A DNA stretch of 64,000 bases. Origin: JAHFUA01 sp963808725. GTDB taxonomy: Bacteria; Acidobacteriota; Terriglobia; Terriglobales; Acidobacteriaceae. The notes beneath the pieces are model-generated. The model had not been told where the DNA came from. It did not search any database and saw nothing but the letters and a program-made list of their open reading frames with translations. The stretch lies in NCBI GenBank assembly GCA_963808725.1, contig CAWEGO010000001.1, positions 930,001 to 994,000 of the forward strand. Direction: 5' to 3'. This document shows, one piece after another, positions 24,873-34,980 of this stretch. Position 1 is the stretch's first letter. The number at the start of each line of letters is the position of its first letter. The position numbers and the translations under genes were made by a program.

Positions 24873-24954
24873 GATCCCTCGCTGCGCTCGGGATTTCGAC
24901 AGCGGGCTCCCGCTCAGCCTGCCCCGAGCGAAGTCGAGGGGCTCACGCCCCGCT
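24873..24954. repeat. Dispersed intergenic repeat copy
   Basis: ATCCCTCGCTGCGCTCGGGAT is followed by CCCCGAGCGAAGTCGAGGGG and a GGGGC-CACG-GCCCC-like stem; each part is palindromic. It lies between the intact tRNA-Leu and the 3' tRNA remnant. Related copies are at 21576 and 40083. Confidence 0.6.
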
Positions 24955-24963
24955 AACCGCCTC

Positions 24964-25023
24964 AACTTAAAAATCCCGGGTCCCGAAAGGGACGTGTCGG
25001 TTCGATTCCGACCCCGGGTACCA
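24964..25023 (+). pseudogene. 3' remnant of a second tRNA-Leu (TAA)
   Basis: Sixty bases matching the half of a tRNA-Leu from the anticodon loop (CTTAAAA) through a variable arm (GGTCCCGAAAGGGACG), T arm (GTCGGTTCGATTCCGAC), acceptor CCCGGGT and CCA. The 5' half is absent. The variable arm differs from the tRNA 100 bases upstream, so it is not a simple duplicate of it. A break at the anticodon loop is where tyrosine integrases often recombine, which suggests an old attachment scar. Confidence 0.7.
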
Positions 25024-25047
25024 ACCCACATTCTTCCCGAGGGACCG

Positions 25048-26217
25048 TTACAGCTCCCTTAACGCCACCGCAACGCGTGCGCGAGCAGCGCGGATGGCCG
25101 GTGGTACCCCGCCGGCGACGCCCATGGCCAGCGCGAAGATCACTCCTCCTACCAGCAGCGCAGGGGTTACTCGAAACGCGAAGGCCAAGTGGGAGAAGGT
25201 CTGCCAATTCATGGTGCCGGTGGTGAGGCCGTTGAGCGGCAAGACCGCAATGCATCCCAGCAGGCCCCCGATGAAGGCGATGCACAGCGCCTCGAAAGTG
25301 AATGAGGCCACGACGCTGCCGGCGCCGAAGCCAACGGCGCGCATGGTGGCGATCTCGCGGGCGCGCTCCGCCACCGCCGAGTACATGGTGTTGAGCGCGG
25401 CGATGATGGCGCCCACGCTCATCACCCCGCCAACCAGTACGCCCAGCACCGTCACCAGGCGGGTAAACGCGCGGGACTGCTTCTCGTAGTATTCGATCTC
25501 GCGATCCACCTGCAGGGTGACACGCGGATCAGAAGTGATGGCGTCTTTGAATGCGGGATAGGCGTCTGGGGAAGTCAGGCGCGCCGTGACCGACTGGTAG
25601 ACGTTGAGGGGCCGCTTGTACACCTGCTTAACAACTTCCGAGTCGGCCCAGAGCTCGGAATCGAAGGCGCTGCCGCCAGCGTCGAAAATGCCGACCACGG
25701 TCCACGTTCCGCCGCCGAACTTGACAGTGCTGCCCAGGTCGAAACCGGCATAGGTCCGCGCAACATTGCGTCCCACCACGAGTTCATCCAGGCCAGGGCT
25801 GAAGAATCGTCCGGAGACGACCTTGACCTGGTCGCGAACGTCGAGCACCCGCGGCGAGACGCCGCGCACCTGCACGTTGGCATCCGTGCCGGTGGATTTC
25901 AGCGGAAAAGCGGCCACCACCACGCTTTCCGGGCTGACCAGCGGTTCTGAGCCATTGCGGGCCACGCCGGGCATGTCCTCGATGACGTGGACCTGGTCGA
26001 TGCTGACGGCGCTCTCCATTTCCGAAGTGGCGCCGGCGCGGCGGATGATGGCGTTGTGCGGCGAACCCGACGACACCAGCGTCGCCTTGAATCCCTTGGC
26101 CAGTGCCAGCATGGCGACGAACACCCCGACTGTGCCGGTAATGCCCAGTACCGCTACCACAGTGGAGGTCCAGCGGACGCGCAGGCTGCGCAGGTTGTAT
26201 GCCAGCGGGATGGCCAT
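25048..26217 (-). CDS. ABC exporter permease (MacB/FtsX type), second permease
   Basis: 389 residues. One N-terminal helix (about 18-40), a large periplasmic MacB-like domain, then three C-terminal helices with the FtsX motif around VAERAREIATMRAVGFG. This topology is typical of lipoprotein-release or MacB-type exporters. It starts 1 base beyond the stop of the first permease, so both are coupled. It works with the ATPase and adaptor upstream. The substrate is unknown. Confidence 0.88.
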   Translation of the reverse strand: MAIPLAYNLRSLRVRWTSTVVAVLGITGTVGVFVAMLALAKGFKATLVSSGSPHNAIIRRAGATSEMESAVSIDQVHVIEDMPGVARNGSEPLVSPESVVVAAFPLKSTGTDANVQVRGVSPRVLDVRDQVKVVSGRFFSPGLDELVVGRNVARTYAGFDLGSTVKFGGGTWTVVGIFDAGGSAFDSELWADSEVVKQVYKRPLNVYQSVTARLTSPDAYPAFKDAITSDPRVTLQVDREIEYYEKQSRAFTRLVTVLGVLVGGVMSVGAIIAALNTMYSAVAERAREIATMRAVGFGAGSVVASFTFEALCIAFIGGLLGCIAVLPLNGLTTGTMNWQTFSHLAFAFRVTPALLVGGVIFALAMGVAGGVPPAIRAARARVAVALREL

Positions 26218-26218
26218 G

Positions 26219-27361
26219 TCACACCCTCCGCAGCGCGTCCACGACGCGCAGACGCATGGCCGACCATGCGGGCAGAATTCCGGCGACCACGCCCACGGCC
26301 AGCGCGCTAAGCAATCCCAGAATTACCACCGGTGGCGCCAGATAGAAATAGGGCATGAGACCGCCGGTAGGATCGCCGCGGAGGGTGAAAAGCTTGCAGA
26401 GGGCAAGTCCAAATCCGCCACCGATGGCAGCGAGCAGAAGCGATTCGCCGAGCACGAGGGCGAGGACGAAATTGTCGGAGAAGCCGACCGCCTTCAGGAC
26501 CGCCAGCTCGCGCATGCGTTCGCGCACGGCGATGGCCATGGTGTTGCCCGTCACCAGCAGCAGCGTGAAGAAGACTACGCTGCCGATGCTGACCAGCAGG
26601 AACTCGATGTTGCCGGCTTGCTTGACAAATCCGGCGGCGAAGGCTTTCTCGGTCTCGGTCTTGGTCTCCCAGGGAGAGTTGGCGAACATCTCATCGATGG
26701 CGCCGGCCACGCGGGTGGCGTTATCGGGATTGTCGATGCGCACCGTGTACCAGCCGATAAGTCCCTTCCAGTAGGCATTCTCACGCTCCTCGAGGTACTT
26801 GTAGCGGAACCAGAACTGGGTAGTGTCGTCCTGCGGCCGGCTGCCCTTATAGATGCCGCGGACGTTGAACTCCCAAGTGCCGGGAAAGATCGTGCCCTTG
26901 ATGGGGACGCGGTCGCCAACCTTCCAGTGGAAACGCTTGACCAGGTCTTCTCCGACGATGGCCCCTTCGCGGTCGGCCACGAAGGCGTTCCACTGGTCTT
27001 CAGGCACGATGAACTCGGGAAACATCTGGCGATAGGTTTCGTCCTCAATGGCAAATTGGGGGAAAAAATTGCGCTCGTCCTGGTAGACACCGCCAAACCA
27101 GTTGGCATGCGTCACCAGCGTGACCCGGGAGATCTGCGCCAGCTTATCTTTGTAGGAGACGGGTAACGGCTGGATGATCGAAACCTTGTTGACCACGACT
27201 AGGCGGTTGGCGCCGGCGACTTCCAGTCCCTGGTTGAAGGCGCCGCGGACCACCGCCAGCAATCCGAACAGGAACAATGCCACCGCGAAGGAGCCCAGCG
27301 TCAGCGTGGTGCGAATCTTCTTGCGAAAGAGGTTGGCGAAGATCAGGTGGCGGTACTTCAT
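26219..27361 (-). CDS. ABC exporter permease (MacB/FtsX type), first permease
   Basis: 380 residues with the same layout as its neighbour: an N-terminal helix (about 15-38), a periplasmic domain, three C-terminal helices and the FtsX motif VRERMRELAVLKAVGFS. The start overlaps the ATPase stop by 4 bases. The two permeases are different enough to form a heteromeric transporter. Confidence 0.88.
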   Translation of the reverse strand: MKYRHLIFANLFRKKIRTTLTLGSFAVALFLFGLLAVVRGAFNQGLEVAGANRLVVVNKVSIIQPLPVSYKDKLAQISRVTLVTHANWFGGVYQDERNFFPQFAIEDETYRQMFPEFIVPEDQWNAFVADREGAIVGEDLVKRFHWKVGDRVPIKGTIFPGTWEFNVRGIYKGSRPQDDTTQFWFRYKYLEERENAYWKGLIGWYTVRIDNPDNATRVAGAIDEMFANSPWETKTETEKAFAAGFVKQAGNIEFLLVSIGSVVFFTLLLVTGNTMAIAVRERMRELAVLKAVGFSDNFVLALVLGESLLLAAIGGGFGLALCKLFTLRGDPTGGLMPYFYLAPPVVILGLLSALAVGVVAGILPAWSAMRLRVVDALRRV

Positions 27362-28080
27362 CGGACCTCCGCCGCCTGGCCTTCGACCAGCACGCCCTTG
27401 TCCAGATGGAGAACGGTTTGCGCGCGCTGCGCGGCAATGGGATCGTGCGTGACCAGCAGCGCCGTCTTGTGGTGCTCGCGCACCAGGCGCGAGAGCAGGT
27501 CCATGACCTCGTCGGCGCTTTTGCGGTCGAGGTCGCCGGTGGGCTCGTCGCAGAGCAGGAACGTCGGGTCGGCAACGATGGCGCGCGCGATGCCCACGCG
27601 CTGCTCCTGTCCGCCAGAGAGCTGGCGGGGGTAGTGGTTCATGCGGTCGGCCAGGCCAACGATTCCCAACGCGGCCTCCACGTGCTGGCGGCGCTCGGCC
27701 TTCGAGAGCTTGGTCAAGAGCAGCGGCAGCTCCACGTTCTGGAAGGCGGTGAGCACGGGGATGAGGTTGTACATCTGGAAGATGAATCCCACGTGGCGGG
27801 CGCGCCAGGCAGTGAGCTTGCCGGCCGACATGTGCGTGATCTCATCGCCGGCCACGGTAATGCTGCCGGCGGAAGGCAGATCGATGCCGCCCAGCAGGTT
27901 GAGCAGCGTAGTCTTGCCCGAGCCGCTGGGGCCCATGAAGGCCACGAAGTCGCCAGCGTCCACGTCGAGGTTCAGCCCTTGCAGGACGTGGATCTCCTCG
28001 CTGCCGCGCTGATATTTCTTGTCCAGACCGCGCACTTGGACCAGGCTGTTGCCGTCGCCGCGACCATCGACTCTGACCAT
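27358..28080 (-). CDS. ABC exporter ATPase (MacB/LolD type)
   Basis: 240 residues. Walker A GPSGSGKTTLLNLLGG, signature LSGGQEQRVGIARAI, Walker B LLCDEPTGDLD and the switch histidine in LVTHD are all intact. It belongs to the LolD/MacB-type branch. The start MVRVDGRGDG at 28080 was chosen; upstream sequence belongs to a palindromic repeat element. It powers the two downstream permeases. Confidence 0.92.
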   Translation of the reverse strand: MVRVDGRGDGNSLVQVRGLDKKYQRGSEEIHVLQGLNLDVDAGDFVAFMGPSGSGKTTLLNLLGGIDLPSAGSITVAGDEITHMSAGKLTAWRARHVGFIFQMYNLIPVLTAFQNVELPLLLTKLSKAERRQHVEAALGIVGLADRMNHYPRQLSGGQEQRVGIARAIVADPTFLLCDEPTGDLDRKSADEVMDLLSRLVREHHKTALLVTHDPIAAQRAQTVLHLDKGVLVEGQAAEVR

Positions 28081-28107
28081 GATTTCTCCCGTATGGAGTC
28101 TTGACTT

Positions 28108-28269
28108 TTGGGAAGGGCACGGCTTCAGCCGTGCCACAAGAGGTACCAAAATGCGGTGAACTTCAGCCGCTGAGGTAAGCCTTTCAGGATCGACGATTAC
28201 CCTCAGCGGCTAAAGCCGTTGCCACACAAAAACGACCTTACGGCACGGCTGAAGCCATGCCCTTCCCAA
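28108..28269. repeat. Nested palindromic element (REP/MITE-like) inside the ABC operon
   Basis: 162 bases. The outer 28-base arms (28108-28135 and 28242-28269) are inverse complements with one mismatch, and each contains its own perfect 9-bp hairpin GGCACGGCT/AGCCGTGCC. An inner pair of arms around TTCAGCCGCTGAGG and CCTCAGCGGCTAAAG is also inverted. It sits between the adaptor and ATPase genes. No coding sequence and no clear target duplication were found. Confidence 0.8.
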
Positions 28270-28291
28270 TCACTGTCCCTGTAATTCCACC

Positions 28292-29509
28292 TCAGTGCTT
28301 CACATCCACGCGCTGGCCATCCTTCAGCGGCTCGCTGCCCACCACGAGGCGATCGCCATCCGCCACCCCGGCGATGATCTCCGCGTCGTTGCCCTGAGTC
28401 GCGCCCACGCGTACCGCCCGGCGTTCCACTTTGCCGTCATGGTACAGGAACACCACCGGCTGGCCATTTTCCTGGCGGACGGCATCGTGCGGCGCCAGCA
28501 CCCGCGCCGCGGCTTTTGCTGCGCCCGTCTCCTCGCCCAGAAACGTGACCTTCACTCCCATGTCGGGCAGGATTCGCGGATCGAGCTTGTCGAACGAGAT
28601 CCTGACCTTCACCGTCGCCTTTTGGCGGTCGGCGGTGGGAATCACGGTGCGCACGTGCGACGGAATCTTCCAGTCGGGATAGGCGTCGAGCACCGACGTC
28701 ACCGGCTGTCCCGGCTCCACGCGGGCAATGTAGGACTCATTCACGTCCACCTCGACCTCGTTGGAATTCATGTCCACAATGGTGGCGATGCCGGTGCGGG
28801 TGAAGCCGCCGCCCGCCGATACCGGCGAGACCATCTCGCCCACCTGCGCATCTTTGGAGACGACAACGCCGGCAAAAGGTGCACGTACGATGCAGTTGTC
28901 CAGGTCCTGTTGCGCCACCTGGATGCGCGCTTCGGCGGCGCGCACCTGCTCGTCGGTGGACTGGATGCGCGCGCGATAGCTGTCCGCCGTGGTCCGCGCG
29001 AGGTCGAGTGCCTGCGGGCTGCTCACGCCGGCTTTCTCCAACTCCTGGGTGCGGTGCAGCTCACGATCGGCGTTGACGAGATTTACTTGCAGGTCGGCGA
29101 GCGCGGCCCAGGTTGCGTCGCGGTCGGCCTGCGCGGAAATCAGCCGCCTTTGCGCGTCGGACTCATCCAGCACCGCCAGCACCTGGCCTTCCTGCACGTG
29201 CATGCCTTCTTCGGCGTTCATCTTGACCACCCGGCCGGTGATCTTGGCGGCGACTGTGGCCCGGCGGCGCGGCGTCACGTATCCGCTGGCGTTCAGCAGC
29301 GCGACCCGCGTGTCGCCACTGGTGCTGTGAGCGGTGGCCAGTTGCACACTGGGAGCCTTCCCGATGAGAGCGAAGCCCAAGGCGAACACCAGAAAGCACA
29401 CCCCGACGGCAGCGGCAACCCAGCGCAGCCACCTGCTCCCGCTGCGGGAGCGGGCGTGCTCGGCGATCTTCAGGGCCGATAAATCAGGCTCGGTCGGGCG
29501 TACAGGCAT
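28292..29509 (-). CDS. Periplasmic adaptor (MacA/HlyD type) of the ABC exporter
   Basis: 405 residues. One membrane anchor (about 28-49), then a biotinyl-lipoyl half motif (MNAEEGMHVQEGQVLAVLD), a coiled-coil hairpin (about 115-205), the second lipoyl half (IVRAPFAGVVVSKDAQVGE), and beta-barrel domains. This is the membrane fusion protein layout. As first gene of the operon it links the MacB-like transporter to an outer-membrane channel, which is not encoded here. Confidence 0.9.
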   Translation of the reverse strand: MPVRPTEPDLSALKIAEHARSRSGSRWLRWVAAAVGVCFLVFALGFALIGKAPSVQLATAHSTSGDTRVALLNASGYVTPRRRATVAAKITGRVVKMNAEEGMHVQEGQVLAVLDESDAQRRLISAQADRDATWAALADLQVNLVNADRELHRTQELEKAGVSSPQALDLARTTADSYRARIQSTDEQVRAAEARIQVAQQDLDNCIVRAPFAGVVVSKDAQVGEMVSPVSAGGGFTRTGIATIVDMNSNEVEVDVNESYIARVEPGQPVTSVLDAYPDWKIPSHVRTVIPTADRQKATVKVRISFDKLDPRILPDMGVKVTFLGEETGAAKAAARVLAPHDAVRQENGQPVVFLYHDGKVERRAVRVGATQGNDAEIIAGVADGDRLVVGSEPLKDGQRVDVKH

Positions 29510-29694
29510 CCCCCGTCTCCCTTTCCTTAACCCAAGTTACACTCCGCACGCAGGGCTTTTCAACCCGCGCGTCGCTCCACCTTCCCGGCAAACCTGGCCC
29601 CGCCGTCACAGCCATGCGTGCGCTCCGTCCTATCTGTGCCGTCGGGCCCAGCTCACAATTAGTAAAGAAAGGCAGGTCTTCAGGGGAGGTGTGT

Positions 29695-30169
29695 ATGCGC
29701 AGTGCGGCCTTCCTGCTTGCTCTCTGTGTAGCCGGCGCTCTCATGCTGGCTCAAACCCTTTCCAACCCCACGGTGACGGACCGTGCGACTCCTGGCGCGA
29801 ATCAAATGATGCCGGCCCACCAGGCCGGAATGGGCGAGCGCATGTGGCGGCGGGCGGAGATCCGCGTGGTGCCGCTCGACCTCTATCTCGCCAACAAGGT
29901 GGAACTCGATTCGCTGCGGGTACGCGTGGAACAGGCCCAGGCCGACGCGGCCAGAATCGGAGCCGCCCGACCCGGCAGCTCGCGAACTCCTGTATCGGCA
30001 GCAGCAATTGCTGAAGGCGCTGCTGAACCTCGCCGGACGGCAGGAGTCGAATGCCGGCAAGGGCCCGGCCGTCCTCGACGTGCAGCGGCACTTGAACGAG
30101 ATCGAGGGTAAGACGCAGTGCGAGGCGTGCCACACCGGCGTGGTTGCTCGGCAAACTTCAGCCCGGTAG
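29695..30169 (+). pseudogene. Frameshifted small secreted cytochrome c-like gene
   Basis: The frame opens with a clear signal peptide (MRSAAFLLALCVAGALMLAQ, 29695) and reads a sensible sequence to about 29950 (DSLRVRVEQAQADAA). It then continues in another frame with ARELLYRQQQLLKALLNLAG and ends with the haem c motif CEACH (30119-30133) and a TAG at 30167. In the first frame the tail becomes an Arg/Ala-rich nonsense sequence. A one-base change near 29945-29960 would join both parts into a ~158-residue monohaem protein. A sequencing error cannot be excluded. The end overlaps the convergent STAS gene by 12 bases. Confidence 0.7.
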
Positions 30170-30556
30170 CGCGAACGACTGGATCGCGGCGGTCTCGTCG
30201 GTCTCGACCGGGAAGAAGTGGTCAAGGCGAGTGAGCCGCAGAACATTGACCACTTTGACCGCCGGGTTGAGCAGCTTGAGCAGGCCGCCCTGCGCCTGCA
30301 CGGTGGTAAAGGCACCTACCAGTTCCCCGATGCCGGAACTATCGATGTAGCTGACGTTTTTCAGGTTGACCAGGATCTTGCGCCGCCCTCGCTTCAGCAG
30401 GTCACGAATGACCTCGCCGATGACCACCGGCCGCGCACCCTCCCCGGGGTGCTCGCTACTTTCCGAATCGTGCTCCAACGCCTCGCCCAGAGTGATGGGC
30501 CCCTTCAAATCGATGAGAGTCACATCGCCGCTTTGCCGAATCTTGTATTCGAGCAT
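30158..30556 (-). CDS. STAS-domain protein (anti-sigma factor antagonist type)
   Basis: 132 residues forming one STAS domain. The phosphorylation loop VSYIDSSGIGELVGAF carries the serine normally phosphorylated by a partner kinase. An insertion rich in acidic residues (about 28-45, EHDSESSEHPGEG) lies between the first strands. No anti-sigma kinase or phosphatase gene is adjacent. Start 30556 gives a family-like N-terminus, MLEYKIRQSGDV. It likely acts in a partner-switching pathway encoded elsewhere. Confidence 0.85.
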   Translation of the reverse strand: MLEYKIRQSGDVTLIDLKGPITLGEALEHDSESSEHPGEGARPVVIGEVIRDLLKRGRRKILVNLKNVSYIDSSGIGELVGAFTTVQAQGGLLKLLNPAVKVVNVLRLTRLDHFFPVETDETAAIQSFALPG

Positions 30557-30609
30557 GGCCAGTGTCTGCAGAAGATTGTAGCATCCGGCCCTCGCGCCGA
30601 AGCGCGTGA

Positions 30610-32529
<1,920 letters not shown>

Positions 32530-32598
32530 GAGGCGATTCTAGCAAAACGCAGCCGAACTAGCCGGTCATATATACTGACACTCTCGCCACCCCACGCG

Positions 32599-33591
32599 AT
32601 GAAGCGCAGACTCCTCGAATACCTGGCCTGCCGGCGGTGCGGCCGCCCGTTCGCGCTGGGCGTCGAACGCGAAGAAGGTGCCGAGATTATCGAGGGCACG
32701 TTGTCGTGCCCTGGGTGCGGCGCGAATTTTGCGATCGTGCGCGGCATCCCGCGATTCCTCGCGGCAGAACTTTCGGCGGAAAAGCGCGCCACCGCGGCCG
32801 CCTTCGGCTACGAGTGGACCCACTTCTCGGAGCTGAACGAGCAGTACCGGGCGGAGTTTCTCGACTGGATCCATCCCCTCCAGCCGGAGGCCTTCCGCGA
32901 CCGCGTGGTGCTGGACGCAGGCTGCGGAAAGGGCCGCCACGCCTGGCTTTCAGCGGAGTTTGGCGCGCGAGATGTGGTGGGCATCGATCTCTCGGACGCG
33001 GTCGAGGCGGCCTACCAGAACACCCGGCCACTGCCCAACGTCCACATCCTGCAAGCCGACATCTACCATCTGCCGATGCTCGCGCCTTTCGACCTGTTCT
33101 ACAGCATCGGAGTGCTCCACCACCTTCCCGATCCCAAGCAGGGATTCCTCGCGCTGGTCCGCCACCTGCGGCCAGGCGGCCGCGCCGTGGTCTGGGTGTA
33201 CGGCAAGGAAGGCAACTGGTGGATCGAGAAGATCGTCAACCCGTTGCGAATTCACGTCACCTCGCGCGCTCCCAAGGCGGTGACCCGCGCGCTGTCCTTC
33301 GTGCTCTCACTGCCGCTGTACGCCGCGCTCAAGCTGGTGTATGCCCCGGCGCGTAACCGTTCCCGGCTGAAGAAGCTGTTGTTTTACTCCGAATATCTCT
33401 GCGCGATTTCGAATTACTCGTTCGCCGAGAACTTCTGGAACGTTTTTGACCACCTGGTGGCGCCAACGGCCTTCTATCACAGCCGCGCCGAGATCGAGGA
33501 CTGGTTCGCGGCCGCCGGGCTTTCCGAAGTGCTGATCACGCAGCGCACCAACAATAGCTGGCGCGGGACGGGAGTGAAGGAGAATTTGTAA
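32599..33591 (+). CDS. Class I SAM methyltransferase with N-terminal zinc-binding (Trm112-like) region
   Basis: 330 residues. The first ~60 residues hold two CxxC pairs (ACRRCG and SCPGCG) as in Trm112-like ribbons. The methyltransferase core has VVLDAGCGKGRH (motif I), a VVGIDLSD acidic site and SIGVLHHLPDP. The C-terminal ~100 residues are hydrophobic/aromatic. The start at 32599 follows a 70-base gap from the divergent asnB start. The substrate is unknown; the zinc-ribbon plus methyltransferase layout is common in lipid or glycan modifying enzymes. Confidence 0.85.
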   Translation: MKRRLLEYLACRRCGRPFALGVEREEGAEIIEGTLSCPGCGANFAIVRGIPRFLAAELSAEKRATAAAFGYEWTHFSELNEQYRAEFLDWIHPLQPEAFRDRVVLDAGCGKGRHAWLSAEFGARDVVGIDLSDAVEAAYQNTRPLPNVHILQADIYHLPMLAPFDLFYSIGVLHHLPDPKQGFLALVRHLRPGGRAVVWVYGKEGNWWIEKIVNPLRIHVTSRAPKAVTRALSFVLSLPLYAALKLVYAPARNRSRLKKLLFYSEYLCAISNYSFAENFWNVFDHLVAPTAFYHSRAEIEDWFAAAGLSEVLITQRTNNSWRGTGVKENL

Positions 33592-33686
33592 TTGGTAATT
33601 GGTAATTTGGGATTGACGACCACCACCATCAAGTACGCCATCCGGACCTACACAGCAAGGACAGATTACCAACCACAAATTACGTG
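33588..33686. repeat. Heptamer array with inverted partner
   Basis: Three to four units of GTAATTG/GTAATTT begin at the methyltransferase stop, and an inverse stretch (TTACCAACCACAAATTACG) lies just before the glycosyltransferase stop. The central ~50 bases show no repeat. It resembles the arrays at 14.4 and 42.6 kb in period but not in sequence. Confidence 0.65.
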
Positions 33687-34837
33687 ATCCTAACCATCTT
33701 TCCGCCAACCTCGAGGCGGTATTGCTCACCGCGCCACGAGATCTTGTCGCTGAAAAAGCTGGCCAGCCAGAAGCCGAATCCCATTAAGTCGCGCAGGGGA
33801 TAGAGCCAGCAATAGGCCAGCGAGCGCGGATCGTCGATGGCAGCCCAGCCAGCAACGATGGAAAGAAGCGCGCGATTGAAAAACGTGGCGGCGAAGAGGA
33901 TCACGCCCGGCAAGAGGTTGCCCGAAGCCACCCCCGCCAGGAAGCCGAGCACACCATAAGGCATAGCGAAGGTCAGCGCCATTCCCAGGTGCCCCATGGG
34001 ACGGGAATAGCGCGTGCTCTTCATCCAGCGCGTCTGATGAGCGAGCGATTGGCGCAGCGAATCGTGCAGGATGACATGGTCGATGACGTGGGGCGAGAGG
34101 ATGACCTTGTAACCGGCGGCAGCGATCTCTTTGCCCAGTAGGAAATCGTCCGAGCAATAGTCGGCAAAGGTGGCGAAGCCGCCGATCTTTTGTAGCGCTT
34201 CCCGGCGCACCGCCATGGTCGGCCCGAGGGCGAACTTCATGCCTTCCAGCATCTCCGCGACCAGCACTCCCGAGGTCATCTCGACCGACATGCCCAGGGC
34301 TTCCAGGCGGGTCCACAGCCCATCCGTCGGCTTGCCGCGGTAGACGGTGGTCACGCAGCCGACGCCGGGCTCGAGCAAGGCCGGAATCAAATGCCGAAGG
34401 TAATCGGGCGCGACCTCGACGTTGCTGTCGCTGATGACCAGGTGATCGAAACTGGCTTCGCCCAACATCTCCGCCAGCGACCAGCACTTCGCGTTCGGCC
34501 AGGGCGGGTCGCCGGACGTGACCAGCTTGACCGAAACCTGCGGGTAGATCCGCATCAGTTCATGAACGATCGCGAGGGCGGGATCGTCGCCAGTGCGGGC
34601 GCCGAAGATGATCTCGAATCGCGGGTAGTCGAGGCGGAAGAAGCTCTGCAGGCTGTCCCGGAGGTGCGGTTCGATTCCGTGTACGGGCTTGAGCAACGTA
34701 ACCGGCGGGGGCTCGGCGCCGCCGGCGGCCAGGCGTTTTCTGCGGAAACGCAACACCGCCCACCCGACCAGCAGGAGATAGAAGGTCGAGCTGAGCAAGC
34801 CAGCCAGCGCCACGACCATCAGTGCGCGTGCGACCAT
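33680..34837 (-). CDS. Family 2/21 glycosyltransferase (ceramide glucosyltransferase/HpnI-like)
   Basis: 385 residues. One N-terminal helix (about 1-25), then a GT-A domain with PVTLLKPVHGIEPHL, a DSNV acidic motif, SDDFLLGKEIAAAG, and HQTRWMKSTR, matching the D..D..D..(Q)xxRW pattern of GT21 enzymes. Four C-terminal helices follow. Hopanoid-linked HpnI proteins share this plan, but no other hopanoid gene is nearby. Start 34837 (MVARALMVV) was chosen to place the helix at the N-terminus; a 39-residue extension is possible. Confidence 0.82.
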   Translation of the reverse strand: MVARALMVVALAGLLSSTFYLLLVGWAVLRFRRKRLAAGGAEPPPVTLLKPVHGIEPHLRDSLQSFFRLDYPRFEIIFGARTGDDPALAIVHELMRIYPQVSVKLVTSGDPPWPNAKCWSLAEMLGEASFDHLVISDSNVEVAPDYLRHLIPALLEPGVGCVTTVYRGKPTDGLWTRLEALGMSVEMTSGVLVAEMLEGMKFALGPTMAVRREALQKIGGFATFADYCSDDFLLGKEIAAAGYKVILSPHVIDHVILHDSLRQSLAHQTRWMKSTRYSRPMGHLGMALTFAMPYGVLGFLAGVASGNLLPGVILFAATFFNRALLSIVAGWAAIDDPRSLAYCWLYPLRDLMGFGFWLASFFSDKISWRGEQYRLEVGGKMVRIT

Positions 34838-34980
34838 GCGTGAGGTCTCGATTCGGATTGTAAATGCTGGCGAGGATGGTGTCGGCAACTCTTTCTCGCT
34901 GTCCGAGGCGAGGCCCACTCCGGCTTGGACGAATTCCCCGGTTGGAGTTTCCATGCGCCGTCCTGTAGGCTGCGGAACGC

